Positions 1-12,060 of a stretch of DNA of 64,000 nucleotides are shown piece by piece. A program made the position numbers and the translations under genes. The DNA comes from Gyromitra esculenta (lineage: Eukaryota > Ascomycota > Pezizomycetes > Pezizales > Discinaceae), in contig JBCAML010000018.1 in the NCBI GenBank assembly GCA_038503075.1, positions 1,364,001 through 1,428,000 of the forward strand, given 5' to 3'. The notes beneath the pieces are model-generated. The model did no database searches, was not told the DNA's origin, and worked only from the letters and a program-made list of their open reading frames with translations. Numbering within the stretch: position 1 is the first letter of the stretch; each line of letters starts with the position of its first letter.

Positions 1-798
1 ATCTTTTTTCCCGCCATTCCATATATTCATATGTACCTTTCATCACGCTCATTACAAGCATCTAGATCTACTTTAGAAATGACCAGAAATATTAATTACG
101 AGAACTTGACCTTTTCTTACTAGCTCAGCAGCTGCTCTCAAACCTATAACTGGGTAGCCACCCCTTATCCACTACAAGGGCTGGACATCTGGACAGTGTA
201 TGTAGAGTGCTAGGGAATTTAGCTGCATACTCCAATACATATATATATGTATGCACATGTACTTGAAACCAGCTGTCACTTTCTAGCAATCTAGGGAGAG
301 AGAGGGGACTTTCTACTTGCTTACTTTATCATATCACAGTAGCAGCAACTGTTCCTTGAACCAAGCCCTCCGCCCAGAGTTTGGCATGGTAGGGTAAATC
401 TACAGAAACGGGCTAAACCTAGTTGGGTCAAATTCACTTCAAGGCCCATCCATCCGTATAAACAAGTATATCCATCAAACATTTAGATTATTGCTAAGCG
501 CTTGCAAACCAATATACATATATCTACCCCCCCCAAAAGTTCTGAGTTATCGGAAAAGAGATGAAGAAACCTTAGGAGCTAAAAAAATTGAAAGACACTG
601 GACATGTTGCAGTCCCCAAACCTAGAAAGATAGAAAAGAATGTGTATTGAACGAACAAGAGAACAAATCCTAGGCTTTAGTTTAACACCTGAATGACCAA
701 TCCGCCCGTGTTGATCCACCAGGAAACGTAATCGCTATAAAGATTGTTAGTAAAATCGCATAGAGAAAAAAAAAAAAAAACTTTCTAGAATGGGGAAC
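1..798. other. Gene-free stretch left of the But2-like gene
   Basis: I see no supported gene. The sequence has a TA-rich run near 240, a poly-C tract near 530 and a poly-A tract near 765-780. Its right part should hold the 3' untranslated region of the minus-strand gene that ends at 799. Confidence 0.5.
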
Positions 799-1399
799 CT
801 ACTCGTCGCCTTCAGGAACAACTTCGTAGTTCAAGGTGGTAGGAGAGGTAGGGCACGGGAAGGTTGGGGTGCTCCCGTCAAAGGATCCTACGCCATTCAT
901 CACGGCGTTAAAAGTACCAACAAAATCACCACGAGATGGACGGTACGAGAAGGTGGCGGATGTAGTGATTGCTCCGAAAACTGTAAATAGTTGGACTTTC
1001 TGGGTGCCGGAGACCCCCCTGGCGTTCGAGAAAGAGAAGGTGCATGTTTGGCCTGAATATCCAGTGGTGAAGTTATAAGCAATGAGTGTTTGGACATTAT
1101 GAGCTCCATTGGACTTAACGGGGGAGACATTAGTCAGGTTTTCGAATAAAACGTGGCATTGGGTGAGAACAAGGAGGCAAATTATATTAACTTACTCTCT
1201 CGACCTCTGCAAAGTAGTAAGATCCAAATGCAACATTAGGATAGTCCTCAAAGATGGGCACCATCAAGGACGGATAGATGGTAGCAGCAATTCCTCGAGC
1301 TTCGATCGCAGCAACCTCAGGCTCAGCAACGGGGACTGCAAGAGAAGCAACTAGGCCAGAAAAGAGGCAGAGAGCAGAAGTGAAAACTGAGGCCTTCAT
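799..1399 (-). CDS. Secreted But2-domain protein, two exons
   Basis: The start ATG is at 1399. Exon 1 (1399-1196, 68 codons) encodes a signal peptide of about 21 residues (MKASVFTSALCLFSGLVASLA) and an acidic propeptide-like stretch. An 82-nt intron (1195-1114) has donor GTAAGT, an overlapping branch site CTGACTAAT and acceptor TTAAG. Exon 2 (1113-799, 105 codons including the stop) restores the frame exactly, giving 172 aa. The C-terminal part, with its GYSGQTCTFSFSN stretch, a VQLFTVFG strand and a final ..FPCP..TTLNYEVVPEGDE, resembles the fungal ubiquitin-3-binding protein But2 C-terminal domain, common in small secreted ascomycete proteins of unknown role. Two cysteines in exon 2 could form a disulfide. 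The family call is from recalled pattern; extracellular location is inferred from the signal peptide. Confidence 0.8.
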
Positions 1400-4040
1400 T
1401 TTGATTTGAGTAGCTGAATATGATCAAATATCGATATAGTCGGGAAAAGATCTTTGAGAAGAAGCTGTAGTAGTCTTGCTGAGTTCTTGAGGGGATGGAG
1501 AAGAGAAGACAATTCAAACGAGGAACTCAAGCGGTATTTATCATGACACTCAGCCCACCTTTTCGATACTCAGCTTCGGTCGAAACCAAGAGCGATCTTG
1601 ACATCGTCACACATTTCAGATTACCCAGCCCACAATGCTCAATCTGCCTCAGTGACTTTACAATTCTCAGAGTCTAGTTCAATGCCTTGTGTCTCAATTG
1701 GATGACTAAACGAAAATGATACGAATCGGTATCTAGTGATGAGGTACTTTTTTTGTACGTCTAAGCCCCTGCCTTACGAGAATCTTATTATAATTAATAT
1801 GTTTGTGATTCGGTACTTTTTTGTGATCAGGTGGCTTTTCTCTGATCGAAAGTACTGATTTTATTGTGATACATTACAACAGGACTAAACTAATTAGTAG
1901 TCAAAATATACGACAGCTTTTCTTACCTCAGCGTGAATTCTAGCTGGGATTCTGGGATTTCTTCTTCGAGAAACAGCGAACTAGAGCAGAAAAAAAAGGT
2001 GCTACCGACGGTTAGCAAAACCCGAACCCTAGGTTGTTAAATTGAGGTGTGAGGTGGGGAAAATATTGAGACATAGCAGTTGGCGCGGCAGAGTTAAGCT
2101 CTTTAGAATATTGCTTTTGGCAAACCTAAATATTCGGATGCGTTCATTGATTCCTTTTTTTGGATTAGAGTAATTGCGCCTGACCCTGCAGGTCACCGCG
2201 CTGCAGCTGGAGCAAGGCCCTATCGTGATTGGATATATCGACCGTAAAGTTGCCCAGCAGATACTAAACACTGTTTAACGTGACCTCGACTCCGCTTTCA
2301 ACCTGTCAACAGGGCTGAAAAGCGCAAGCCAATCCAAAGATCTTTTTTTAGAAAATGCTTAGCCGGTATGGTTACCTGGATCAGCACTGGAATGTTACAC
2401 AGGAGCACGAACGAAAGTCGATCACGGAAGCCGGCAATCTTAACGACAATCATCTACCAACTAAGGGTTCCGGACGGGCTGGTGGGGATATTTTTGGGCA
2501 CTGTGCGACATCGATTATGTGACGAGACAGCATCCACCGCAAGTGCTTCTGGAACGCTCAACACTCATCTTTCAATGCCCGCATTGCTTAATGATCTGGT
2601 AGGGCTTCCCGAGCTATAAGTCTTAGTGCTAAGTATCGCGTGACGAAACACAGGCATCCGATTCGCAGATGCCATAATTAGGCCCTCGTATTTTTTCTGC
2701 TAGGATTTAAGAGAGTTGTAGTTGATCAAGTAGATGTAATATTCGATCTCGTCAAAAGAAAATTCGCGGTAGTAGAGCTATGAACAATAGCCATCATGGA
2801 TATCGATACAAGGAGGCGGCCTAGGTATATCCCAATCTGTCACTAAACCAGGCTCCAAATCCCCGAATGGGTTCACCAGCGACTTGTCACATTGGTCCCT
2901 AGATCTCAACCAATACGTCCAATCAAACTCCAAATTCGGTCAAGAATGCCTCCGGCTTACTAGAGGGTATACAACCACCAGATACGCAGAAAGCATAGCG
3001 ATTCTAATCAATCACCAAAATAAATAGCTTCCAGTAATCCCTGTGCCCTTCCTTACCACTTTGGCTATCCAAAAATCTCGCCCAACCAGGCCTATCGCAT
3101 GTTATTTTGATTAATTCTATCATGTGAACTTCAAGGCCCCCCCAGAGTCAAAAAATCATTCTGATATTTGCCACTGAGGGGATATTAGATTTATACCTTC
3201 CCGACAAACACATATATCACAAATCTCCGCGAGACTTGGGCAATCGCTCGGTAGTGTTCGGGATGATTTTATCTACGTTGATGTCTAATATAGGTCTCGA
3301 AAGGCTGTGGTACATGGATTTGGTTCGGCCTGATTATTAGCTCGACGTACCAGTTCCGTGATATCCGGTAAGATTCTCGAATACTTAATTTAGATTAAGA
3401 GCAGTTTTATGGTGTGATATTGGATAACTCTAGAGAATTTTTTAAAGTAATCATACTCTCAAACTTGGTCATACTTCGTTGCGATATGTATTAGTAGAGT
3501 GGTTTGGTACGTATGATACTTGGGGTTGCACCTATTTTTTTTTTTGAACTAAAACCTAACAATAGAGTTTAAGGGTTCATAGTCGGTTAAAATGAAGTTT
3601 ATATAATGCTGATAGGTACTTTATGGGGGCGAAGATTCTGCTATGAAGCATTGGTTCACAAATTGTCTATCGAGGACTTACCTGTCTTGTCGTGGGTAGA
3701 ATAAGGTGGCATCCTCATTTCTGTGAACTGTGGTGAAGCAACGAATGTTTAGGCCTTACCAGCGACTAATCCAAATGCGGCTGTAATTAACCAGCAGCAA
3801 CCAGTCTGAGAGATGTGATTAGCGGGTAATTACAGACACCCCATGACGCACCGCAGATCTTCGCGCACATCTAATCTCATCTAATCCCATCCCAAGTTTT
3901 ATTGCCCAGAGCGTCATACCGTTCCCATACGATACCTACCCCACCTTAAGTTCGTCACCTCGTGTATGATACCGACAGGTATCACAATATCCCACACTTA
4001 ACCATTCAGCCGAGCAAACCCATCCACCAGCCTAGCCGCA
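1400..4040. other. Intergenic region, no supported gene
   Basis: Only short open frames without codon bias or family resemblance occur. A run of TTTTTTTT lies near 3535. The last 150 bases before 4041 are pyrimidine-rich (repeated CCCAT and CCACC) and probably form the promoter and leader of the next gene. Confidence 0.5.
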
Positions 4041-4577
4041 ATGAATCCACCATCTTATTTCCCGGCCCGTAATGATTCTGACGTCATTTCAATCCATTCC
4101 AACGCCCCGTCCTACACATCCACCCTACCTCCCAACTACGATATTGGGGCTGAAGCCTCGCCTCCTCCTCGCCCGCGGCAGCCGCAGCAGCAATATTCAT
4201 CTCTTCTGAGCGTTGGGCCTCTCCATGAAAACTATAATATTGCTTCATGGCCGTCTTTGACGGGTTCAGGGCACCAGAACCGCGCATATGCGAATGTTGC
4301 GGCTCGACGAGCACGACGGGACGAAGCTGCAAGAGAGATGGATGAAGCTGCAAGAGTGGTTATGAGGAGGATTCAAGCGGGCAGGTCGGAAATGAAGGAC
4401 GATACAGTTGAGCAGACAGAGCATTCATTGGCGCAAGAGGGAAAGAGTTGGGACCACCTGTTGGTTCAGATGGCGGACTGGAAGGAAAGGGAGAGAAGTT
4501 GGAATGAGTTTAGACGAAGATATGAGTCGGATGGAAAGAAGAAGGCTGGGAGGAAAATATTCGGGAGGTTTTCTTGA
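4041..4577 (+). CDS. Small disordered protein with charged C-terminal helix
   Basis: A single-exon frame of 178 codons starts at an ATG in a CCGCA-ATG context after a pyrimidine-rich leader. The N-terminal half is rich in Ser, Pro, Asn and Tyr, with a DVISIHSNAPSY segment, then a Pro/Gln tract; this type of Ser-His-Ser-Asn-Ala-Pro-Ser-Tyr stretch is familiar from uncharacterised ascomycete proteins. The C-terminal half (about residues 95-178) is strongly charged (Arg, Glu, Lys) and likely helical, ending in a basic KKKAGRKIFGRFS tail. No enzyme motif is visible and no function can be assigned. The coding call rests on length, start context and amino-acid pattern. Confidence 0.6.
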   Translation: MNPPSYFPARNDSDVISIHSNAPSYTSTLPPNYDIGAEASPPPRPRQPQQQYSSLLSVGPLHENYNIASWPSLTGSGHQNRAYANVAARRARRDEAAREMDEAARVVMRRIQAGRSEMKDDTVEQTEHSLAQEGKSWDHLLVQMADWKERERSWNEFRRRYESDGKKKAGRKIFGRFS

Positions 4578-5379
4578 GTGGAAACATGGAACGATATAGT
4601 GGATAGTATTTTTTTTTTTTTTTGGGAATGGTGTTTGTGGCTTTCTTTTGGCTTGAGGGTTAGTCTTCTTCACTCCTGCTGCCCTAGCTTTCCCACCTTC
4701 GATCAACTTCATTTTTGGATATTTTTTTTCTCTGAAAACTTTCCTTTTGGCAATATTGGCCTTCAGCTAGTTTCTCCTTTCCGGGTAACATAGTCAATCA
4801 CAAAATGCGATATTGAAGAGCCTACTGTTACTCCTAGAAATAGATACGAGATACAAACCCTTATCGAACTCAATAGTCATTTCATTGGGGCGGGAATTAC
4901 AAACACAGAATAAGGGTAGATAGCTATGAAGGGTTTTGGGTTTTGCGCCTTTGATCTGCTTTAGTATATTTTCAGCGTTGTGCGCATGGTAATATGGCTT
5001 CGCACTCATGGTATCAATATCGTGCAATACTGTACTATCACCTCTCTGTACTTGTATCATCATCTATTACTCGCAGCTCTGTCGTTCGCTATTTAATATC
5101 CACCATTTTGGCCGTACTATGTTTCTTGTTATGCATTTTTGGCCTACAGTAACTAAACGTGTGCGGGCCGCGACACATTCACGCATGGATCTAAAGAAAG
5201 TAGTCTAGAGTTCCGAGTATCTAGCTAGTGGAGACATCCCTCAGTGCCTATAGCGCTCACAAACGGATAAACAGAAAACAATCCAAAGAAACGGGCAGTT
5301 CGAGTGCCGACAAATCCAACCAAGCTAAACAAAACCAATTCACACATACCATGACACTCTTGCTATAATGAAATGGTAT
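4578..5379. other. Intergenic region with poly-T tract
   Basis: A T-rich tract follows the stop of the gene at 4041-4577 (4609-4623) and the sequence stays T-rich to about 4790, as expected for a fungal 3' region. Nothing else supported is seen. Confidence 0.4.
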
Positions 5380-5753
5380 TAACCTCGCCACTATAATGGT
5401 ATACTCGATCCGGGCATTGAAGTAGTTTCTCAAGTTATCCAGCAGGGCCATTCTACCGGAGTTATCATCATCTGTGATCATTTTCAAAACCGCTTCAGTA
5501 TACTTGATAGCTGTCTCGATGTCATCAAGCCCTCATGAAGCCCTCAAGCCCGTTCATGCGTGGCGTCAAACAATTCGCTCAGGCTTTCTAAAATAGTTTC
5601 ATAATTGATATCGCCTTCTTGGATTTCCGCTAACGCTGCTTCAACATGCCCGATAGCTGCCTCGAGGTCACTAAGGTCCCCAGACTGCTCACATAGAGCA
5701 TTGAGGAAATTTCCCGAATTACCAGTGCCCGTACCATTCGAGGAGTGGGCCAT
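5380..5753 (-). pseudogene. Relic of a tetratricopeptide-repeat protein
   Basis: Two minus-strand frames join into one repetitive protein after a frame change. The first (5753-5544) contains GDLSDLEAAIGHVEAALAEI followed by YETILESLSELFDATHERA. The second, read from about 5535 down, contains DDIETAIKYTEAVLKM and then RMALLDNLRNYFNARIEYT. The alternation of D(L/I)E.AI...EA.L and a LL..L...F.AR.E helix is the repeat of fungal TPR proteins of the CHAT/NB-ARC type. A stop and a frame change lie between the two repeats, no start with upstream sequence is convincing and the flanks are non-coding. I read it as a decayed fragment of about two repeats. Confidence 0.55.
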
Positions 5754-8331
5754 AACCAGGACGTTGGTAACTTCTTGTATGGCGCGCAGTCTCAGAACTC
5801 GACCAACCGTATTGAAGTGTGGAACGCCACTGTCTTACAAGTACATAGTGCCAAGCATCCCGCACAATGTAGCCCCATCTTCCCTCTAGAGCCTGCTACC
5901 ATTGATAATTCTACCGTTGATGCTTTTCAAGGTACTTCTTGTCAAGAATGTACTATCTGATACCTTTTACACATATATTTGCCTCAAATAATGAAATATA
6001 ATACAGTTTCTCTCTGTGTATATATCATCATGATCACAGCACTTCTTGGGACGTTCGAATCCACATCGAGCTTTTTACACCCAAAAGTGAGGTCTAATTC
6101 TGCCACAGCCACAGAATTTCTTGCCCTATACAAAGCCAATTAGTCTTTAGACTATGCTCCTAAAGAGTATTTAGCCTTGCTTGTGTAGCTTGCTCTATTG
6201 TGAATCTCACAATTAGAGCTCAAAAAGGCGGTCGAGGTCTAAAACTGCGCGCGCAATACCACAGACAAGATGCTCTAACAACTCTAGTACTCTGTGAAAG
6301 CTGCCGAAATCTAATCAGTTGCTATGTGAGAAGATTAGACCACCAAGGAGGGTGAGCCGAATCTGTTTATGTATGAATCTGTACAAGGCGATAAAATTAA
6401 CTGAATGGCCACCTCGGGAGGCAAGCAAACGGGGTGTTAGGCTAAACACAGCCTAATTTTGTATTACCTACCCAATATAAAGAAAACATGCCGTATGAAA
6501 GGTTAATAAACCGCCAGGGGGGAGAATAGGCTTCGTTACTGTTAAGATGGAAGATTGGGAGAATCCGCACCTCTGCCAGCACCGACCGAATCCCCACAAC
6601 AAGGCTTCCAAGACCGCCCAGTAGCAACCGACTACCGCATTGCACAACAGTTACTCTGTTGCACGGGACTGCGAGAACTGGCACCCTGATTGGCTAAATC
6701 TGTTTGGGGGCGTTGAATGTTCTCGCAACGCTGGATTCTCGCGACCCCGTGGGACACGGTAACACCCAGATCACGTTTGGCCGAACTCATCCATTTTGCA
6801 GCTCGAAACCCTGACCTAGCAGCTCATGTGCCCTGCCCAAGATGCATAGATAGCTAGAAGACGCGATATCGAATGAACACGACCTGTACCTAGCGATAGG
6901 GTTTCGTACCAAATGAGCTCACTAGGCCCCCACCAACGTGAGCGTCGGATGGCTTAGCATACTGTTTGATACTGTATACTGTGGGGAACTACACCAAAAA
7001 ATTAACCTTAAGCTTAATAGTGCAAATAATTTACAGACGAGCGAGCAGGTCTATGTTGTGTAACATCGTAGGCCTGGCGCGGGGGATATTTGTTACAGCT
7101 ACAATATTAAAATTGGGTTCCTAGGACACGATAATCGATGGAGGATTTGTAGTGAGGAGGGAATGATGATGAAAAAGATGTGCACGTGATGGAGGTAGAT
7201 GTGATCGATGAAATCCGGCTCAAGAGATCTAGTAGCCTCATGCCTATCCCTTCCATTAGCTTGCTCCCCATCATATAGTAACCAATGGCAATAGGAATGG
7301 GAGCGAGCCTCATATCTTAGCGAGGATGACCCAATCTACCTTCCAGACGACCCCAAATAAATCAGGAACTTCAGGAAAACTACGGCCAGTATTTTCAATC
7401 AGTAGCTAAAGTATGGGCTATGTAGGTTTTATAGCCGCCTAAGGTTAGGGTTCCGGTACGATATAAAGTTGATCACTAATCGGGCTTCGCTGCTGGAAAC
7501 GCAGCCTAGTTAGAAACCTAGTTAGCGTACCTACATGCAGGTGCCTCCTAGTCAACAAGGCTTGCATATGCTTAATCGGCTGAGACACTATGGTTTTGTT
7601 GATCAAGACTCTAAAATCCAAATAATGTAAAGGCTCCCACTCATAGTTTTGCTACAGCTGCAGGCTAACTTTAGAAATATATATTAACCAAATACTAGTT
7701 CACAGCCCAATTAATTTATTTGGCTACGGCGAATAAATAATCCGGAGCTATAAAGCATCGTCTTAGCCACTTCCAATTAACATCGCACGCCTGGCTTCCG
7801 CGGTGGGAGCATTTTTCGTACCTCCATACCTGCGTAATGTGGCCGGAAAATATCACCAGATTCTATCGGGCCCCTCCGGACCTTCCTTAAGCGTAAGGCT
7901 CCCGCAGTCTCCCCAGTAAGAATTACGAGATCTTGCAAGAAAGTCCAATCTCCTTGCTTGAGACTCCGCTACCTAGCCTTCCTCAACGGTCAAGTTGTAG
8001 AAATTTACCAAGTTATTAGAGGAGATCTCTCTAGCCTCGTTTTTTCTTCCGTCGAGCCTACGCTAGTGGGGGCGAACTACATACTAGTTCCTGGGCGACA
8101 CCTACCTAATAACTACTAATAATTCGCAATTCGCCCTCGGGTCTAATTGCTCTTATTCCTAGTTCCATGACTTCTATTAGCGATTGCGAATCCCACAGCC
8201 CTCTGAGGTGATCGGTTTCAAGACTTTTTTTTTCTTCCCACAGTCAAATATAAAATCTCTCCGCCAGCAATGGCATCTGCATTCGATGACTTTAGCTTTT
8301 CAACTCTCTACCCACGATTCGTCAACGCAGC
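5754..8331. other. Long intergenic region, no supported gene
   Basis: Open frames here are short, with no recognisable domain. A pyrimidine-rich stretch with CTTTTTTTTTCTTCCC just before 8270 is the likely promoter or leader of the permease gene that starts at 8332. Confidence 0.45.
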
Positions 8332-10327
8332 ATGAATCCCAGTACAGAGATTCGTGATAGCTCCTCGGAGGAGGGTGCAAAAGCACGATACAGCACCGCC
8401 GCCGAGTCGGCGGGGAAGGAGAGAGCTGCAGCAGGTCTTGGCCTTCCGTCGTATTCATCGGACATCGTGGACAATGAGCAAGTGTTTCAGTTCGAAGAAT
8501 CGAGGAAGCTGGGGATTGTAAGCTCGGTGTTCTTAATTCTAAATAAAATGATTGGGACTGGAAGTGAGTCTTTTCAGGTACCGTGTTTTGTAGAAATGAC
8601 GTTTATTGACCGAATATTTTGTGTTAGTTTTCTCAACGCCATCGGGGATCTATGCAGCAACTGGGAACGTCGGTGTCAGTATACTTCTATGGGTGATTGG
8701 AGGTATCATTACCTTTTCTGGACTGAGCGTGTTAGTTTTCCCTTCTTTGCTCTAGATGGTTGAAAAAAAAACCTCTACTGACAGGATATAAAGATACCTG
8801 GAGTTTGGGCTGGAAATCCCGCTCAGCGGCGGCGAAAAGAACTACCTCGAGCGAGTCTACAGAAAACCCAAATACCTAGCTACCTCCGTCTTCCTCTCCC
8901 AAATGATCCTTCTGGGTTCGTTCCCCCCTTACAATCCAAGCTTTATGCGCCACTAACCCGATACGCCCCACAGGTTTCTCCTCCGGGAACTCTCTCGCTT
9001 TCGGCAACTACGTTCTCTACGCTGCGGGTTGGGAATCGCCCGACGGCTGGACAGCCCGGTATATTGCGATTGCCTGCATAACATTCTCCTGTCTCATACA
9101 CTCCCTACTACCGAAATGGGGAATGCGACTATTCGACGTCCTTGGGGTCTTCAAGGTCGTGATCTTGATTGTCATCGCGTTTTCTGGATTTGCAGCGTTG
9201 GCTGGCCATGTCAAGGTGGATCCAAAACCTCATAACTTCGTCAACGCATTTCAATGGGATGGGATTGGTGGCGGAGTTTATAACTATGCAACGGCGCTTC
9301 TGAGAATCGTGTATTCCTACAAGGGCTGGGAGAACGCAAACTACGTAATACCTCTCACTTCACACTTCCTGTTTGTCTCGGTTGTGGAGAGCTTATATTT
9401 ACCAAATATTAGGTACTCGGAGAAATCCGAAATCCGAAACGCACGCTCGCTATCGCGGCTCCGATGTCTGTTGGCGGTGTAACTATCCTGTATGTCCTCG
9501 CCAACGTCGCCTACTTTGCTGCGATCCCCAAAAAGGATCTTGCAGAATCTGGCGTTATCGTTGCAGGCTTATTCTTCCGGAATGTATTTGGGAACAGTGC
9601 GGGTGCTCGAGCACTGCCAGCGTTTGTGGCGTTGAGCAATTTAGGGAATGTTCTAGCTGTGAGCTTCGCACACTCACGAGTTAACCAAGGTACTTTTCCT
9701 CGCGAAACCAGACAATGAGGGCCGAAAAATTAACGAATAGTAGAATTCGCAAAGGAGGGTATCCTACCCTACAGTAAATTCTGGGCATCAAACAGGCCCT
9801 GTAACGCACCAGCAGCTTCGGTATTATCTCTCCCCTCTTCCCCCCGTAACCCCAAAATCAAAACTAATACTATGAAGCTCTTCCTGCACTGGATCGTAAC
9901 CATCATTGTCCTCGTCGCGCCCCCTGCTGGTGAAGCCTACGAGTTCATTGTCGACCTCTACACGTACCCCGGCGCCTGGATCAACTCATTCGTTGCTGCC
10001 GGCCTACTGTATCTGCATATATTCAGAGAGCGGGAGAACTGGACATCGCCCTGGCATTCACCGTTGCCAGCGACCGTGTTGTTTATGTTGGCGAATATGT
10101 TCTTGGCCATTGTGCCGTTTATTCCACCGGTCGATAAGCACAGCACGTCGTACCCGTATTATGTATTCCCGGTGGTGGGAGTTGGCGTTTTGATGCTTGG
10201 GGGAGTGTATTGGTCGTTTTGGAAAGTGGTATTACCGAGGATTGGAGGGTATAAGGTGGTGGCGGAAAGGCAGGTGCGGGAAGACGGTGTGGAGGTGGTA
10301 CGGTACCGGAAGATCAAAAGGAATTGA
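8332..10327 (+). CDS. High-affinity methionine-type amino-acid permease (Mup1/LAT family), seven exons
   Basis: Seven exons join in frame to 543 aa: 8332-8563, 8628-8730, 8794-8915, 8974-9344, 9413-9689, 9744-9820 and 9878-10327. All six introns (54-68 nt) have GT..AG ends, several with clear branch sites (CTGAC, CTAAC, CTAAT), and the codon phase is preserved at each junction. The product is an integral membrane protein with about 12 hydrophobic segments. After a hydrophilic N-terminus comes LGIVSSVFLILNKMIGTGIF-STPSGIY, the first-helix signature of APC-superfamily exchangers. A GWENANYV-LGEIRNPKRTL segment and long C-terminal helices follow. The best match I know is fungal Mup1 (574 aa in yeast), a proton-coupled methionine/cysteine importer of the plasma membrane. 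The exact substrate is inferred. Confidence 0.87.
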
Positions 10328-12060
10328 GGGCTGGGTTGAGGGTATTTGTATTTTTTTTAATCGTTGAGCGGCATCGATTATTATCAGATCAGCTATAGTT
10401 GAATGCTGTGAAATGTAGTTATCGTGGTTAGAAGGGCCACAGACATTAGTTTTAATATTTCCATTCTTAAGATCACATACACTAATACCGGTGTCGAACT
10501 ACGAGATTGCGCCAATGCAAGTAGAATCCAAAGCTTGTTCTCTTTTCGAAGAGCGTTTCGATCTATATTATAGTACTTCGCTCACGGATATGGAATGGAG
10601 TGGCCTCGCCAGGGCCATACATGCAACACGAGTAAATCTATCCACAAAACACGACATTACATGTACATACCTTTCCCAACTATTACCTAGCATGTACACA
10701 TTCATGACTAAACTATCCGTGCTCTAGAGTAGTTCGCAACACAGCAACTACTTTACACCTGCAGACGGTGGCCAAAACCCTATTCTGATAGTTTACATTA
10801 CCTCCAATACACAGTCCTGGGTTACAACTGGCTGCGATATGACGCGCTACTGTGAATCCTGGTCATGGCCATCCAGTGGCTGGTCAGGCGATTACTTTTA
10901 ATTGTTTTGAAAGCCTTCCTCATCAACCCATACATGCATTTGGGGATCCACTAGAGCTGAGGAGGTGTTTCCCGCTCAAACCCGTCACCTATCTAGTTCG
11001 GTATCCGTTCGGGAGTCGTTCCACTCCATCTACCAAACCATCTTTCGCATCTACCATCGCCGTTTCTAATACTGTGATCGGGGTTCACTTCGAAAATTCA
11101 CTAAGTAGAATAGAGGTCTAGATGGAAGCTTTCTCGAAATGCGTTACGAGGACATAGATTTTGAATTAATACTATCACAACACATTTCTTTGAATTCCTA
11201 CTACCTCCTACGTCGAATAGGTGTCGAAAAAGTTAGATATGGCCGTCTCGGCGACGCGACCACTCCACACAGGGTTATCACTCGGGATAACCCTGGGTCT
11301 TGCACGGTGTCGTGCAAGATCTTTCTGCCTCCCCCGGGCACCATCCTCCACCGCATCCCCACCACCAATCCCTAAGTGTCCCATATCTCAAATTTCCACC
11401 CTTAAATTTATCACCATCACTCATCAGCAAACCTAGTTTTCCGGATACATTTCTCATGGCAACAGATGTAGTATTCATTCTTGATGGGTTTCACAAAAGC
11501 ATTCCCCGCTCTAATTAAATTATCTCCCAGACTAATTGCAGACCGGATTGTATTTGGAGAACGAGACCCTAATCCCAGAAGGAGCCCACGGAAGGGTCAC
11601 CAAGGGATCCGATTTAAACACCAGCAGGACTGATAACATTACCACAAGTGGCAATGGAATCAGAATGCTGGGAATCAAAGGACGGGTACTTCCGAGAGAT
11701 TTACTGATTCGGGCAGACGCTCAACAGATCCCGGGTCGACGGTTATGATCGTTCTGCCCGGAATGGCTGCTCGTGGGCTCACCTTGAGCCCGACAGTTGT
11801 GAGATGGCGACTCATGCCGTTAGGAAAGAATACGTCTTCTCCGGGCCCGGGTGTGGGCCACAGATTAACTAGTTCCGATCTAAGGATACCAATGTTAGAA
11901 GAGATTAACTAATTTTCATTCCAGGCGAAATCAAAACGGGGATCCCAACCACTCGACTCTCCTAGAGGCCCAATCTAACAGCAATTCTGCCTCCCCATAT
12001 CGTCGAGCTGTCGCCGCCCATGGCTACAAACGGCAAGATTAAAGTCCATCACTTCAATCG
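10328..12060. other. Intergenic region, no supported gene
   Basis: A poly-T run follows the permease stop (10351-10360). The rest holds only short frames with no recognisable product and leads into the tandem repeat array. Confidence 0.45.
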